Assembly: GCA_050248715.1 (NCBI GenBank)
Contig: JBFWRV010000007.1
Location: forward strand, 1 to 64,000
DNA: 64,000 nucleotides
Direction of reading: 5' to 3'
Source: AWTP1-13 sp050248715
GTDB lineage: Bacteria; Pseudomonadota; Alphaproteobacteria; Rhizobiales; Hyphomicrobiaceae
The notes beneath the pieces are model-generated. The model saw nothing but the letters and a program-made list of their open reading frames with translations. It was not told the origin of the DNA and searched no databases. Positions within the stretch are counted from its first letter, which is position 1, and each line of letters starts with the position of its first letter. Position numbers and translations under genes: made by a program. This document shows, piece by piece, positions 18,583-27,072 of this stretch.

Positions 18583-18823
18583 CTTTGCGTCCTGAAGGTC
18601 CTATTTGCGTCTTGAAGGTCTTACCGCGGAGAGCGCGACGGCCGAGCCGAAGGCGACTCGCAGTTCTTTCGCGCGACTTTGGGGCGCAAAGGAGGCCCTG
18701 AGCATAACGGATCGACAGACAGCAAGCCGAACCTCTGCCGTCCTGCCGGTCGGTAACTTTTGATTAAGGAACACATGGAAAGATTCGCTTAACCAACGGA
18801 TTTGGCTCGCAAGGAAACGTCCC

Positions 18824-19321
18824 ATGCCCGCTTTGGACGAGGGGACCCGGCTGACCTCCAGCCTCAACGAGGCGCGCAACGATACCGGCCGCATCGCCTT
18901 TTGCGGCCCCATCGTGCTCAGCGCCATCACCGGCTACTCGGTCAGCAAGGTCGAGGACGAGATCCGCACCTTCCGCAACCCGGACTCCGAGGCCAAGCCC
19001 GCCGTCAAGGGCACGCACGCCGAGGAGGTTGCGGCCGCGCTTGCTCACTTCGGCTACAGCATGGAGCTCGTCGAGAGCTTCATGTACCTCTCGCGCAAGC
19101 ACCGGCCCTCGCTGTGGACGTGGATGCAGAAGCCGCGCAACGCCTGGGTCCACTACATCCTGGCCGTCCACAAGGGCAAGGAAGGGCACTGGGTGGTCGT
19201 GAAGGGCGTGAAGCTCTGCGACACCTACTCGGAGGGGCGCTGGCAGTTCGTGTGCGACGGCCCCCACAAGGGCGCGCGCATCATGGAGGTGTTCCAGGTG
19301 CGCAAGTCACTCGGCGTGTAG
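18824..19321 (+). CDS. Hypothetical protein with papain-like Cys-His-Asp arrangement
   Basis: The product is a soluble protein of 165 residues without a signal sequence. I do not recognise a named family. The order C27 (AFCGPIVLSAITG), H122 (GHWVVVKG) and D133 (LCDTYSEG) follows the pattern of papain-fold or C39-like cysteine peptidases and amidases. In those, a Cys-Gly at a helix start is followed by a His-Trp strand and an Asp. AAGGAA precedes the ATG. Its TAG stop is part of an R4 repeat arm. It could equally be a catalytically unrelated protein; no substrate or partner is suggested by context. Confidence 0.55.
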   Translation: MPALDEGTRLTSSLNEARNDTGRIAFCGPIVLSAITGYSVSKVEDEIRTFRNPDSEAKPAVKGTHAEEVAAALAHFGYSMELVESFMYLSRKHRPSLWTWMQKPRNAWVHYILAVHKGKEGHWVVVKGVKLCDTYSEGRWQFVCDGPHKGARIMEVFQVRKSLGV

Positions 19322-19399
19322 GGCGCAAAAGGCGACAGCCGCGTTGCGCCGAACGGACGGTAGCATCGGAGCAATGCGCCTTCGGCTTTTGCGCCCTAC
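19318..19399. repeat. Inverted-repeat element, family R4 (copy 1)
   Basis: Perfect 14-base termini GTAGGGCGCAAAAG (19318-19331) and CTTTTGCGCCCTAC (19386-19399) face each other. Inner words GTTGCGCC and GCAATGCGC also pair. The left terminus supplies the TAG stop codon of the preceding gene. The element could serve as a bidirectional terminator between the convergent genes on either side. Confidence 0.8.
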
Positions 19400-19412
19400 G
19401 CCTGCAGCCTAC

Positions 19413-20102
19413 TCAATCGACGTACGCGACACGATCGGAGCGCAGCAGCTCGGCGACGCTCTCCAGGTGCGACATGCCCGCGCGGATCTTCGCCTGTGTC
19501 GCATCCTCCATGCGGCGTATCTCCGCAAGCGCGGCGACGATGGACTTGAGCTGGGCCTGTGGGATCACGACGACGCCGTCGCGGTCGCCAAGCACGACGT
19601 CGCCCGACTCGACCGCCACGCCGCCGCACACGATCGCAAACCCGAGTCGGCCCGGCCCGCTGCGCACGCACGAGTTGGGCGTGATGCCGCGCGCGAATAC
19701 CGGCAGGCCCGCCGCGACGATGCCTTCGCGGTCCCGCGCCATGCCGTCGGTGACGACCGCGGCTGCGCCCTTGTTCTTTGCCATCATCGCCAGGTTGTCG
19801 CCGACGCCGGCCGTCGCTGCGAACCCATCGCACGAGGCAATGATCACGTCACCCGGCTCCGCCACGACAAGCGCTGCCATGATCGCGAGGTTGTCGTTGG
19901 CCCCGCACTCGCAGGTGAGCGCCGGGCCGACGAACGCCGCCCGCTCCGGGTCGACGGGCTTGACGTGGTGGTCGAGCGCGCCGCGACCCTGCAGCGCGTC
20001 GACGATATGGCCGGTCTGTGCTCCGGCCAGCTGTGCCATGAGTTCCCGGCTCGGCCGTTTGAAGTTGCGGCGGATGGTCAGGACAGGCGGGTCCTTGAGC
20101 AT
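19413..20102 (-). CDS. RraA-family protein (HMG/CHA aldolase-like)
   Basis: The product of 229 residues belongs to the RraA/demethylmenaquinone methyltransferase-like fold. The family signature is clear: GDNLAMMAKNKGAAAVVTDG followed by MARD, which holds the Arg-Asp pair of the aldolase active site. Proteins with this motif are usually metal-dependent 4-hydroxy-4-methyl-2-oxoglutarate or oxaloacetate-cleaving enzymes, or RNase E regulators. AAGGA precedes the ATG at 20102. The gene starts 12 bases after the upstream membrane-protein gene, so it is probably the last gene of a three-gene operon. Confidence 0.82.
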   Translation of the reverse strand: MLKDPPVLTIRRNFKRPSRELMAQLAGAQTGHIVDALQGRGALDHHVKPVDPERAAFVGPALTCECGANDNLAIMAALVVAEPGDVIIASCDGFAATAGVGDNLAMMAKNKGAAAVVTDGMARDREGIVAAGLPVFARGITPNSCVRSGPGRLGFAIVCGGVAVESGDVVLGDRDGVVVIPQAQLKSIVAALAEIRRMEDATQAKIRAGMSHLESVAELLRSDRVAYVD

Positions 20103-20113
20103 GGTTGGTCCTT

Positions 20114-20584
20114 TCAGCCTCGCGCCAAGCCGCCGGCGCGGCGACCGGCGAGCGCCCAATAGATTGTCCCCCCGATCAGGCCGACCACTGCGCACATCAG
20201 GATCACGGCAGCGAGCTTGATGGCGCCGTCGGTCGTCCCGGCATCCGTGACGATCCGGCGCGCCGACGCATTGCGCCAGAAGGCAAGCGCGATGTGGAAC
20301 GCGAGCGCGACGAGGCCGCTCAGGGCCCCGGTTGCGGCGTAGTACCCGAGGGTTCGCTTGCCCGCCCACTCGCCGCTCACGACGCTGATCAGCACCGGCA
20401 CGCTCGAGAGAAGCAGGGTGAGCGGCACGGCAAAGAGCACGATGAACTGCAGCAGCACGAAGTCGATCCGCGCGAAGCCCGAGCCCGAGAGCATCCAACC
20501 CCAGATCGCCACGGCGAGCAGAACCCCGGACGCCAGGATCGCGACCAATGAGCCTGCAAGAACGGCGAACGCACGCACGATCAT
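20114..20584 (-). CDS. Hypothetical four-helix membrane protein
   Basis: The product of 156 residues has four hydrophobic segments (about 5-30, 43-68, 82-103 and 120-146), with no motif that I recognise. It lies between the DUF1285 gene (3 bases upstream) and the RraA-like gene (12 bases downstream) on the same strand. This tight spacing argues for co-transcription, but no functional link between the three is evident. Short basic ends suggest both termini face the cytoplasm. Confidence 0.65.
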   Translation of the reverse strand: MIVRAFAVLAGSLVAILASGVLLAVAIWGWMLSGSGFARIDFVLLQFIVLFAVPLTLLLSSVPVLISVVSGEWAGKRTLGYYAATGALSGLVALAFHIALAFWRNASARRIVTDAGTTDGAIKLAAVILMCAVVGLIGGTIYWALAGRRAGGLARG

Positions 20585-20587
20585 GAC

Positions 20588-21160
20588 CTATGCCGATTGC
20601 TGCCCGGGCATGGCGAAGAACACGCCGCCGCTCCACACTCCGAAGCGGTCGCCCTCGTCGACCGCCAGCTCCACCAGATCGTAGTACAGCGCCCGCGTGA
20701 CGAGCGCCTCGAGCCTTCCGCGCACGCTCAGGTAGGGTTTCAGTCCCTTGCTGTGGGCCTCGACGGCGAAACGCAGGGGATGGGCTGCGCCGGCCGTGAC
20801 GATGTCGTCGACATTGGTGCGGAACGTCAACGCCTGCTCGCGCCCGCTCCCCTGCACCTCCATCTCAACGGCGAGGAACGGCGCGTCCGCGACGTCCACG
20901 TCCACCTTTTCCGCGGGCGTCACCAGATAGTGCCTGCCGTCGCCGTCCTTGCGCAGCACGCGCGCGAACAACTTCACGAGCGGCATGCGGCCGATGGGGC
21001 TGCCCTGGTAGAGCCAAACCCCATCACTGCGGATCTTCATGCCGATGTCGCCGCAATACGGCGGGTTCCATTTCTCGACCGGTGCCGGCCCCTTGCCGCC
21101 CTGCTCCCGCAGCAGCGCCTCCAGGCCGGCGATGCGATTGGTGGAAGCCTCGGTTGCCAT
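20588..21160 (-). CDS. DUF1285 domain protein
   Basis: The product of 190 residues matches the DUF1285 proteins common in alphaproteobacteria, with landmarks WNPPYCGDIGMKI, DGVWLYQGSPIGR and YYDLVELAV. Function is unknown; structures of the family show a two-domain beta-rich fold. The ATG at 21160 is chosen because conservation begins there. In many relatives this gene is next to moxR, and moxR lies about 0.9 kb away here on the opposite strand. It is the first gene of the apparent operon with the membrane and RraA-like genes. Confidence 0.82.
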   Translation of the reverse strand: MATEASTNRIAGLEALLREQGGKGPAPVEKWNPPYCGDIGMKIRSDGVWLYQGSPIGRMPLVKLFARVLRKDGDGRHYLVTPAEKVDVDVADAPFLAVEMEVQGSGREQALTFRTNVDDIVTAGAAHPLRFAVEAHSKGLKPYLSVRGRLEALVTRALYYDLVELAVDEGDRFGVWSGGVFFAMPGQQSA

Positions 21161-21303
21161 CGTCAACAGACGCCATCGACCGCAGTGGAATTGCGCGCAC
21201 GCGGCGGGCGCTTCCCCTCCCCGCATGCCGGAGGCACGTCTTCGACATGACGGTGAGGGGAGCACCGAGAGCGTGTCCTGGGCTCAAATGCGCTTCGCAC
21301 GTG

Positions 21304-21873
21304 CTAGTCCGGCAGATGCTTGAGCGGGGGCACCTTATCGATGTCGACCGCACTGCGCGCCACGTTCATCATCATGGCATTGAACGTGTAGTAGCCGCTC
21401 ACCCCGATCAGATCGATGATGCCCTGCTCGCCGAACAGCTTCAGCGCGCGTGCATAGGTTGCATCGCTGACGCTGCGGCGGCGATGCAGCTCGATGGAGA
21501 AGTCGTAGGCGGCGGCCTCGTCTTCCTTCATGCCCTCGGGCCGGCGCCCGTCGGCGATGGCCTCGACGGTGGATTTGGCGAGCCCCTCCTCCAGTGCGAA
21601 GCCGTAGTGGTAGGCCCACTCATATTGCTGAGTCCACTCGCGCGCCGTGATCAGGATCACCATCTCGCTCACGCGTTTGGGAAGGACATTACGAAAGCGT
21701 AAGTAATCGCCCATCGCCTTGGCGCGTAGCATCACCTCGGGCGAGCGCAGCATCACGGCGAACGGCCCGCGCGCGCTGTAGCCGCGGCCGGCGGCAAATT
21801 CATCGGCCGCCTTCTTCTGCTCAGCGTTCAACTTCTCCGCCGGAATCGGCGGCAAACGGTCTTGGGTCGCCAT
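21304..21873 (-). CDS. Carboxymuconolactone decarboxylase (CMD) family protein
   Basis: A helical protein of 189 residues of the AhpD/CMD superfamily, recognised by the core EMVILITAREWTQQYEWAYHYGFALEEGL. The redox CxxC of AhpD peroxidases is absent, and no Cys occurs in the core. A peroxidase role is therefore unlikely, and a decarboxylase or hydrolase-like role is possible. AAGGAC precedes the ATG. It is divergent from moxR with a 167-base intergenic region that must hold both promoters. Confidence 0.8.
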   Translation of the reverse strand: MATQDRLPPIPAEKLNAEQKKAADEFAAGRGYSARGPFAVMLRSPEVMLRAKAMGDYLRFRNVLPKRVSEMVILITAREWTQQYEWAYHYGFALEEGLAKSTVEAIADGRRPEGMKEDEAAAYDFSIELHRRRSVSDATYARALKLFGEQGIIDLIGVSGYYTFNAMMMNVARSAVDIDKVPPLKHLPD

Positions 21874-22001
21874 GACGGGTCCTTGGTTGGCTGCGGCGAG
21901 GCACCGCGGATTGGAGTGGAGGCGACTACTATTGTGGCGTATTGCATGCTTTCGAGCCAGTTCCTAGCTGTTCATATTGTGACCATCTTTGCCGACACAG
22001 T

Positions 22002-22032
22002 TTCGCACCTGCAGTAGACCGGCGTATATAAT
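22002..22032 (+). promoter_or_regulatory. Putative promoter of the moxR operon, likely leaderless
   Basis: A perfect TATAAT (22027-22032) lies eight bases before the ATG at 22041. A weak -35 (TTCGCA, 22002-22007, 19-base spacer) may pair with it. Transcription would begin about at the ATG, and no Shine-Dalgarno sequence is present, so the mRNA is probably leaderless. This is inference from spacing only. Confidence 0.5.
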
Positions 22033-22040
22033 CGGGACCC

Positions 22041-23042
22041 ATGAGCACACTCACCCAAACTGACGACGCAATCGTCGGTCGCATCGAGGCGGCCGGCGAA
22101 CGCATCCAACGCGTGCAGAAGGCAGCCTCTTCGGTCATCTTCGGCCAGGAGCAGGTGATCGAGCGCACGCTCGTGACAATTCTCTCCGGCGGCCATGCCC
22201 TGCTGATCGGTGTCCCCGGGCTCGCCAAGACCCTCCTGGTCGAGACGCTCGGCAAGGTGCTGGGGCTGGATGCCAAGCGCATTCAGTTCACGCCCGACCT
22301 CATGCCCTCCGACATCATCGGCTCGGAGGTGCTGGAGGACAACAGCGGAGGCGGACGCCGCAGCTTCCGGTTTGTCAGAGGCCCGATCTTCGCGCAGCTG
22401 CTGATGGCCGACGAGATCAACCGCGCCAGCCCGAAGACGCAGTCGGCTCTCCTGCAGGCCATGCAGGAGCATCACGTCACCGTCGCCGGTCAGCGTCACG
22501 ACGTGCCCGCGCCGTTCCACGTCCTGGCCACCCAGAACCCGCTCGAGCAGGAGGGTACCTATCCGTTGCCCGAAGCCCAGCTCGACCGCTTCCTGCTGCA
22601 GATCGACGTCAGCTATCCTGACCAGGGTGCCGAGCGACGCATGCTGTTTGCCACCACGGGCACGGACGAGCGCCGGGTCGAGCAGGTCCTTTCCGGTCAG
22701 GAGCTGATGGCCATCCAGCGCCTCGTGCGCCAGCTCCCTGTTCCGGACAAGGTCGTGGAGGCGATCCTGAAGCTCGCCCGCTCGGCGCGCCCCGGAACCG
22801 GCGCCGGTGCCGAGACCGACCGGCTGATCGCCTGGGGCCCGGGCCCGCGCGCCAGCCAGGCGCTGATGCTTGCCGTGCGCGCCAAAGCCCTCATCGACGG
22901 GCGCCTCGCCCCCTCGATCGACGACGTGATCGCGCTCGCCGAGCCTGTGCTCAAGCACCGCATGGCCCTCACGTTCGCGGCCCGTGCCGAGGGCGAAACG
23001 GCAACTGGAGTGATCAATCGCTTGGCAGCAGCCCTGGAGTAA
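22041..23042 (+). CDS. moxR: MoxR-family AAA+ ATPase
   Basis: An AAA+ ATPase of 333 residues with Walker A GVPGLAKT, Walker B LLMADEIN, sensor 1 ATQNP and the MoxR stretch NRASPKTQSALLQAMQEHHV. MoxR proteins act as chaperones that work with VWA-domain partners in metal-centre or complex assembly. It is the first gene of a compact operon with DUF58, DUF4159 and a large membrane protein. The next gene starts 7 bases after its stop. Confidence 0.93.
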   Translation: MSTLTQTDDAIVGRIEAAGERIQRVQKAASSVIFGQEQVIERTLVTILSGGHALLIGVPGLAKTLLVETLGKVLGLDAKRIQFTPDLMPSDIIGSEVLEDNSGGGRRSFRFVRGPIFAQLLMADEINRASPKTQSALLQAMQEHHVTVAGQRHDVPAPFHVLATQNPLEQEGTYPLPEAQLDRFLLQIDVSYPDQGAERRMLFATTGTDERRVEQVLSGQELMAIQRLVRQLPVPDKVVEAILKLARSARPGTGAGAETDRLIAWGPGPRASQALMLAVRAKALIDGRLAPSIDDVIALAEPVLKHRMALTFAARAEGETATGVINRLAAALE

Positions 23043-23049
23043 CGCTCAG

Positions 23050-24027
23050 GTGGCGGCGCAAGTCTCGCCGAAAACATCATCTGGGTCGAGCCCAGGCAGC
23101 AGCGTCTTCAAGCTCGAAGGCGAGGCGCAAGCGCTTGCCGACCGCCTGCCCGATCTGATGCTCGATGCGCTGCGCGTCGCCAACACGGTCACGCACGGCA
23201 TCCACGGTCGCCGGCGCGCAGGCTCGGGTGAGACGTTCTGGCAGTTCCGCCATTTCCAGGCGAGCGATCCCGCCGCCGTCATCGACTGGCGCCGCTCCGC
23301 CAGTTCGGACCACCTCTACGTGCGCGAGCGCGAGTGGGAGGCCGCGCATACGTTCTGGCTCTGGCCCGACGTGTCCCGGTCGATGGTCTTCAACAGCCAT
23401 CTGGCGTCAACCACCAAGCGGGATCGCGCACTCGTGCTGACCTTGGCGATGGCAGAGTTGCTGGTACGCGCAGGCGAGCGCATCGCGCTGATCGGGCTCA
23501 CGGCGCCGATGGCGAGCCGCAAGGCGACCTCGCGCATCGCAGAGGCCCTGGCAGCACACGAAGGCGACGCCGCGTTGGCTGCCAGCCTGCCGCCCAAGGC
23601 ACGGCTGTCGCGCTTCTCCTCGACTCTTCTGTTCAGCGATTTCCTGGACCCCCCCGAGGCGATCACCGCCCGCATCAACGAACTCGCCGAAACCGGCGTG
23701 CACGGCCACCTCGTGCAGGTCCTGGATCCCGCCGAGGAAGCGCTGGCCTACGAGGGCCGGATCGAGTTCCGTTCGCCCGAAGGCAGTGATCGCTGGGTGG
23801 CCGACCGCGTCGAGACGCTGCGTCCCGCCTATCAGGCCAGGCTCGCCGCACACCGGGCACAGCTCCAGCAAGCCACAGACCGCATCGGCTGGTCGTTCCT
23901 GGTGCATCATACCGACCGCCCGGCCTCCGAGCCCCTGCTCAATCTCATCATGCGCCTGCAGGGCGTCGCCGACGATTATCGCTGGAAGCCGCAAGCCTCC
24001 GGAACCACGGGCGGAGGCGCCCGATGA
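23050..24027 (+). CDS. DUF58 domain protein
   Basis: The product of 325 residues carries the DUF58 core FWQFRHFQASDPAAVIDWRRSASSDHLYVREREWE (residues about 61-96 in part), followed by a degenerate VWA-like region. Such proteins are routine partners of MoxR and may be its adaptors or clients. The start is GTG 23050, 7 bases after moxR, with GGAG about 10 bases upstream. Its TGA overlaps the ATG of the next gene (ATGA at 24024-24027), indicating translational coupling. Confidence 0.88.
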   Translation: MAAQVSPKTSSGSSPGSSVFKLEGEAQALADRLPDLMLDALRVANTVTHGIHGRRRAGSGETFWQFRHFQASDPAAVIDWRRSASSDHLYVREREWEAAHTFWLWPDVSRSMVFNSHLASTTKRDRALVLTLAMAELLVRAGERIALIGLTAPMASRKATSRIAEALAAHEGDAALAASLPPKARLSRFSSTLLFSDFLDPPEAITARINELAETGVHGHLVQVLDPAEEALAYEGRIEFRSPEGSDRWVADRVETLRPAYQARLAAHRAQLQQATDRIGWSFLVHHTDRPASEPLLNLIMRLQGVADDYRWKPQASGTTGGGAR

Positions 24028-26915
24028 CGCTCGGCCCCATCGCTTTCCTCAGCCCCTGGCTGCTCGCGGGCCTGCTGGCCCTGCCGGTGATCTGGTGGCT
24101 GCTGCGCACCATCCCGCCGCGTCCGCGCCGCCTCGATTTCCCCCCGACCCGCATCCTCGTCGGCATCGAGAACCGCGAGAAGACGCCGGCACAGACACCC
24201 TGGTGGCTCACTCTCATCCGCATGGCCGCCGCTGCGCTCGTGATCCTCGCGCTGGCAGAGCCCGTGCTGAACCCCAACCGCGACAAGGCGCTCACCGGCA
24301 CCGGTCCCGTGGTGCTCGTCGTCGACAACGGCTGGTCGAGCGCGGCGCATTGGGGTGCGCGCACCTTCATGATCGGACGCCTGATCGCCGAAGCCGAGGG
24401 ACAAAGCCGCCCGCTGCTCATCGTCCCCACCGCCAACGTCTCGCATGCCGTGAGCCTCAAGATCGAAGCTCCCGCCGCCGCCCGCTCGACCGCCGCGGCC
24501 TTGCAGCCGCAGCCCATCGCGCCCGACCGCCTGGGGGCGCTGCGCGCCATGACCAACGCGCTTGCAGGCGCCCGCGATCCCGTGACGGTGTGGCTCGCCG
24601 ACGGCGTCGATCATGATGACACCGCGCGCGAATTCGCGGAGAAGCTGGCTGCTCTCTCGGGCGGCGGCCTCTCCGTCGTGGACACGCCGGCCGGCCAGGA
24701 GGCGCTCGGCGCCGTGGCCGGCGTCGGCACGGGCGGCAGGCTCGACGCCCAGGTGCTCCGCGCCGAAGGCGCCCCGCGCGCCGGCACGCTCCATGCCATG
24801 TCGGCGCGCGGCCAACGCCTCGGCGAGACGCCCTTCTCCATGGGCGCCGGCGAGACCCGCGCACTCGCCACCTTCGACATGCCGCTCGAGCTGCGCAACC
24901 AGGTCACGCGCGTGGAGATAGCCGGCGAGCGCTCGGCCGGCGGCGTGAACCTGCTCGATGCGCGCTCGCAGTGGCAGCGCGTCGGCCTCGTGTCGGGGGC
25001 CTCCCGCGAGCAGGCGCAGCCGCTGCTGGCGCCGCTGTACTACCTCGAGCGAGCGCTGCAGCCGTTCTCGGAGATCGCCAAGTCCGACGACTCCAACCTC
25101 TCGACCGTGCTCGACGGTCTCATCAAGCGCAACATCTCCTCGCTCATGCTGGCCGACATCGGCACGCTCCCGCACGACATCAAGGAGCGTATGGATGAGT
25201 GGGTCAAGAAGGGCGGCATCCTCGTACGCTTCGCCGGCCCGCGGCTCGAGAAGGGCGGCGACGACCTGCTCCCCGTTTCGCTTCGCCTCGGCGGCCGCAC
25301 GCTGGGCGGCGCGCTCTCATGGGCGACGCCGCAACCGCTGGCTCCCTTCGGCGACGACGGTTTGTTCGCGGGGCTGACGTCGCCGGCCGAGGTGCTCGTC
25401 AACAAGCAGGTGCTGGCCGATCCGTCGAGTCTCGGTGCCGACGTAAAGGTCTGGGCACGCCTCAAGGACGGCACACCGCTCGTCACCGCGGCCAAGCGCG
25501 GCGACGGACAGCTCATCTTCTTCCATGTCACCGCCAATTCCGACTGGTCGAACCTGCCGCTCTCCGGACTGTTCGTGGAGATGCTGCGTCGCATCGCCAG
25601 TCTCGGCGGTACCGGAGGGGCCGGGGGCAGCCTCGCCGGCAGCAGCGACACGGGCGACGCACCGGCGACGACCGAAGTGCTGGCGCCCTTGCAGGTGCTC
25701 GACGGCTACGGCCTCCTGAAGAACCCGTCGCCGACAACGCAGGCTATTGCCGCCTCCAAGATCGCCGATGCCAAGCCCAGTGCCGAAAATCCGCCGGGAT
25801 ACTACGGACCTGCCGGCGCCCCGCGAGCGCTCAACCTGATGACCCCCAAGACCATCCTCAAGCCGTTGCCCAGCATGCCCCTCGGCGTCGAGCGTCGGGT
25901 TTACGAGGGCGACACCGCGCAGCCACTCAAACCGCAGATGCTGATTGCGGCCCTCGCGCTGCTGTTCGCCGACATCCTGGCCGTGTTGGCTCTGCAGGCG
26001 GGGGGACAGCTGTTTGCCCGCCGCGCCGCGCGCTCCGGCGCCACCGCCACCGTCGTCGCCGCGCTGGCGATGGCGGGTACAGTGCTGCTGGCCCCGGGCC
26101 CCGCGGACGCGCAGATCACCACGGGTCCGGGCGCCCCCCCGGCCTCACGGACCCGGACCGACGACGCGCGCGCCATCCAGTCGACGGGCAAGGTGACCTT
26201 CGGCTACGTGATCTCGGGCGACACCACCACCGACGAGGCAAGCCGTCAGGGCCTCTACGGCCTCGGCCGCTTCCTGATCGAGCGTACCGCCGTGGAGCCC
26301 GGCGAGCCCTCCCCCGTCAACATCCTCAATGACGAGATCGCCTTCTACCCGATCCTCTACTGGCCGGTGCTGCCCGACTCGCGCACGCTGCCGGAAGCGA
26401 CGCTGACGAAGATCGACGCCTACATGAAGCAGGGCGGCATGATCATCTTCGACACGCGCGACTACGGTCGCGGCGTGCTCCCAGGCTTCAACCTGCGCAA
26501 CGAGGGCGGCACGCCGCTGCAGCGCCTGCTCGGCACGCTCGACATCCCGCGCCTGGAGCCCGTGCCCGAGCACCACGTGCTGACGAAATCCTTCTACCTG
26601 CTCAGAAGCTTCCCCGGACGCTGGGACGGCGGCCAGCTGTGGGTCGAGGCCGAGGCCCCGCGCGACAGCGACCAGGGCCGGCAGGCCCGCCGCGTGGACG
26701 GCGTGAGCTCGATTCTCGTCACGTCCAACGATCTTGCCGCGGCCTGGGCCCGCGACCAGCGCAACCAGCCCATCTATCCCGTGGTTCCCGGCGGCGAGCG
26801 CCAACGCGAGATGGCCTACCGCACCGGCGTGAATATCGTCATGTATGCCCTGACCGGCAACTACAAGGCCGACCAGGTGCACGTGCCGGCCCTGCTCGAA
26901 AGGCTCGGCCAGTGA
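24024..26915 (+). CDS. BatA-like / DUF4159 membrane protein
   Basis: A large inner-membrane protein of 963 residues. The N-terminus has the BatA-type double hairpin (two hydrophobic segments at about 10-28 and 63-81). A VWA-like and a glutamine amidotransferase-like region follow, then two more membrane segments (about 635-690) and a C-terminal DUF4159 domain (about 725-955) with VTFGYVISGDTTTDEASRQG. This architecture is the usual third member of alphaproteobacterial moxR operons. Its biochemical role is unknown; involvement in envelope or complex assembly is inference. Confidence 0.85.
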   Translation: MTLGPIAFLSPWLLAGLLALPVIWWLLRTIPPRPRRLDFPPTRILVGIENREKTPAQTPWWLTLIRMAAAALVILALAEPVLNPNRDKALTGTGPVVLVVDNGWSSAAHWGARTFMIGRLIAEAEGQSRPLLIVPTANVSHAVSLKIEAPAAARSTAAALQPQPIAPDRLGALRAMTNALAGARDPVTVWLADGVDHDDTAREFAEKLAALSGGGLSVVDTPAGQEALGAVAGVGTGGRLDAQVLRAEGAPRAGTLHAMSARGQRLGETPFSMGAGETRALATFDMPLELRNQVTRVEIAGERSAGGVNLLDARSQWQRVGLVSGASREQAQPLLAPLYYLERALQPFSEIAKSDDSNLSTVLDGLIKRNISSLMLADIGTLPHDIKERMDEWVKKGGILVRFAGPRLEKGGDDLLPVSLRLGGRTLGGALSWATPQPLAPFGDDGLFAGLTSPAEVLVNKQVLADPSSLGADVKVWARLKDGTPLVTAAKRGDGQLIFFHVTANSDWSNLPLSGLFVEMLRRIASLGGTGGAGGSLAGSSDTGDAPATTEVLAPLQVLDGYGLLKNPSPTTQAIAASKIADAKPSAENPPGYYGPAGAPRALNLMTPKTILKPLPSMPLGVERRVYEGDTAQPLKPQMLIAALALLFADILAVLALQAGGQLFARRAARSGATATVVAALAMAGTVLLAPGPADAQITTGPGAPPASRTRTDDARAIQSTGKVTFGYVISGDTTTDEASRQGLYGLGRFLIERTAVEPGEPSPVNILNDEIAFYPILYWPVLPDSRTLPEATLTKIDAYMKQGGMIIFDTRDYGRGVLPGFNLRNEGGTPLQRLLGTLDIPRLEPVPEHHVLTKSFYLLRSFPGRWDGGQLWVEAEAPRDSDQGRQARRVDGVSSILVTSNDLAAAWARDQRNQPIYPVVPGGERQREMAYRTGVNIVMYALTGNYKADQVHVPALLERLGQ

Positions 26916-26952
26916 TCCGGTCGACTCGGAAACCGATGCCTAGTCGCGCAGA

Positions 26953-27057
26953 TTCCCCCTCCCCCTTGTGGGGAGGGGTTAGGGGTGGGGGGAATCCCAA
27001 CAGCAGACGTCCTGCAATCCCCCCCTCCCTGTCCCTCCCCCACAAGGGGGGAGGGAA
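26953..27057. repeat. Palindromic G/C-tract repeat, family R5
   Basis: A left arm rich in CCCCTCCCCCTTGTGGGGAGGG and a right arm with its complement (CCCTCCCCCACAAGGGGGGA) form a long hairpin. It fills the 157-base gap between the third and fourth genes of the moxR operon and so would be transcribed. It could attenuate or stabilise the mRNA. Confidence 0.75.
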
Positions 27058-27072
27058 CGCTGAGGCCCACGC

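Noticed and set aside
16774..18615. 613-codon plus-strand open frame
   Set aside because: It is opposite the OmpA-like gene, whose signal peptide and OmpA domain are clear; the frame has no recognisable domain.
21304..21873. AhpD-type alkylhydroperoxidase assignment
   Set aside because: The required CxxC motif is absent, so only the broader CMD family is stated.
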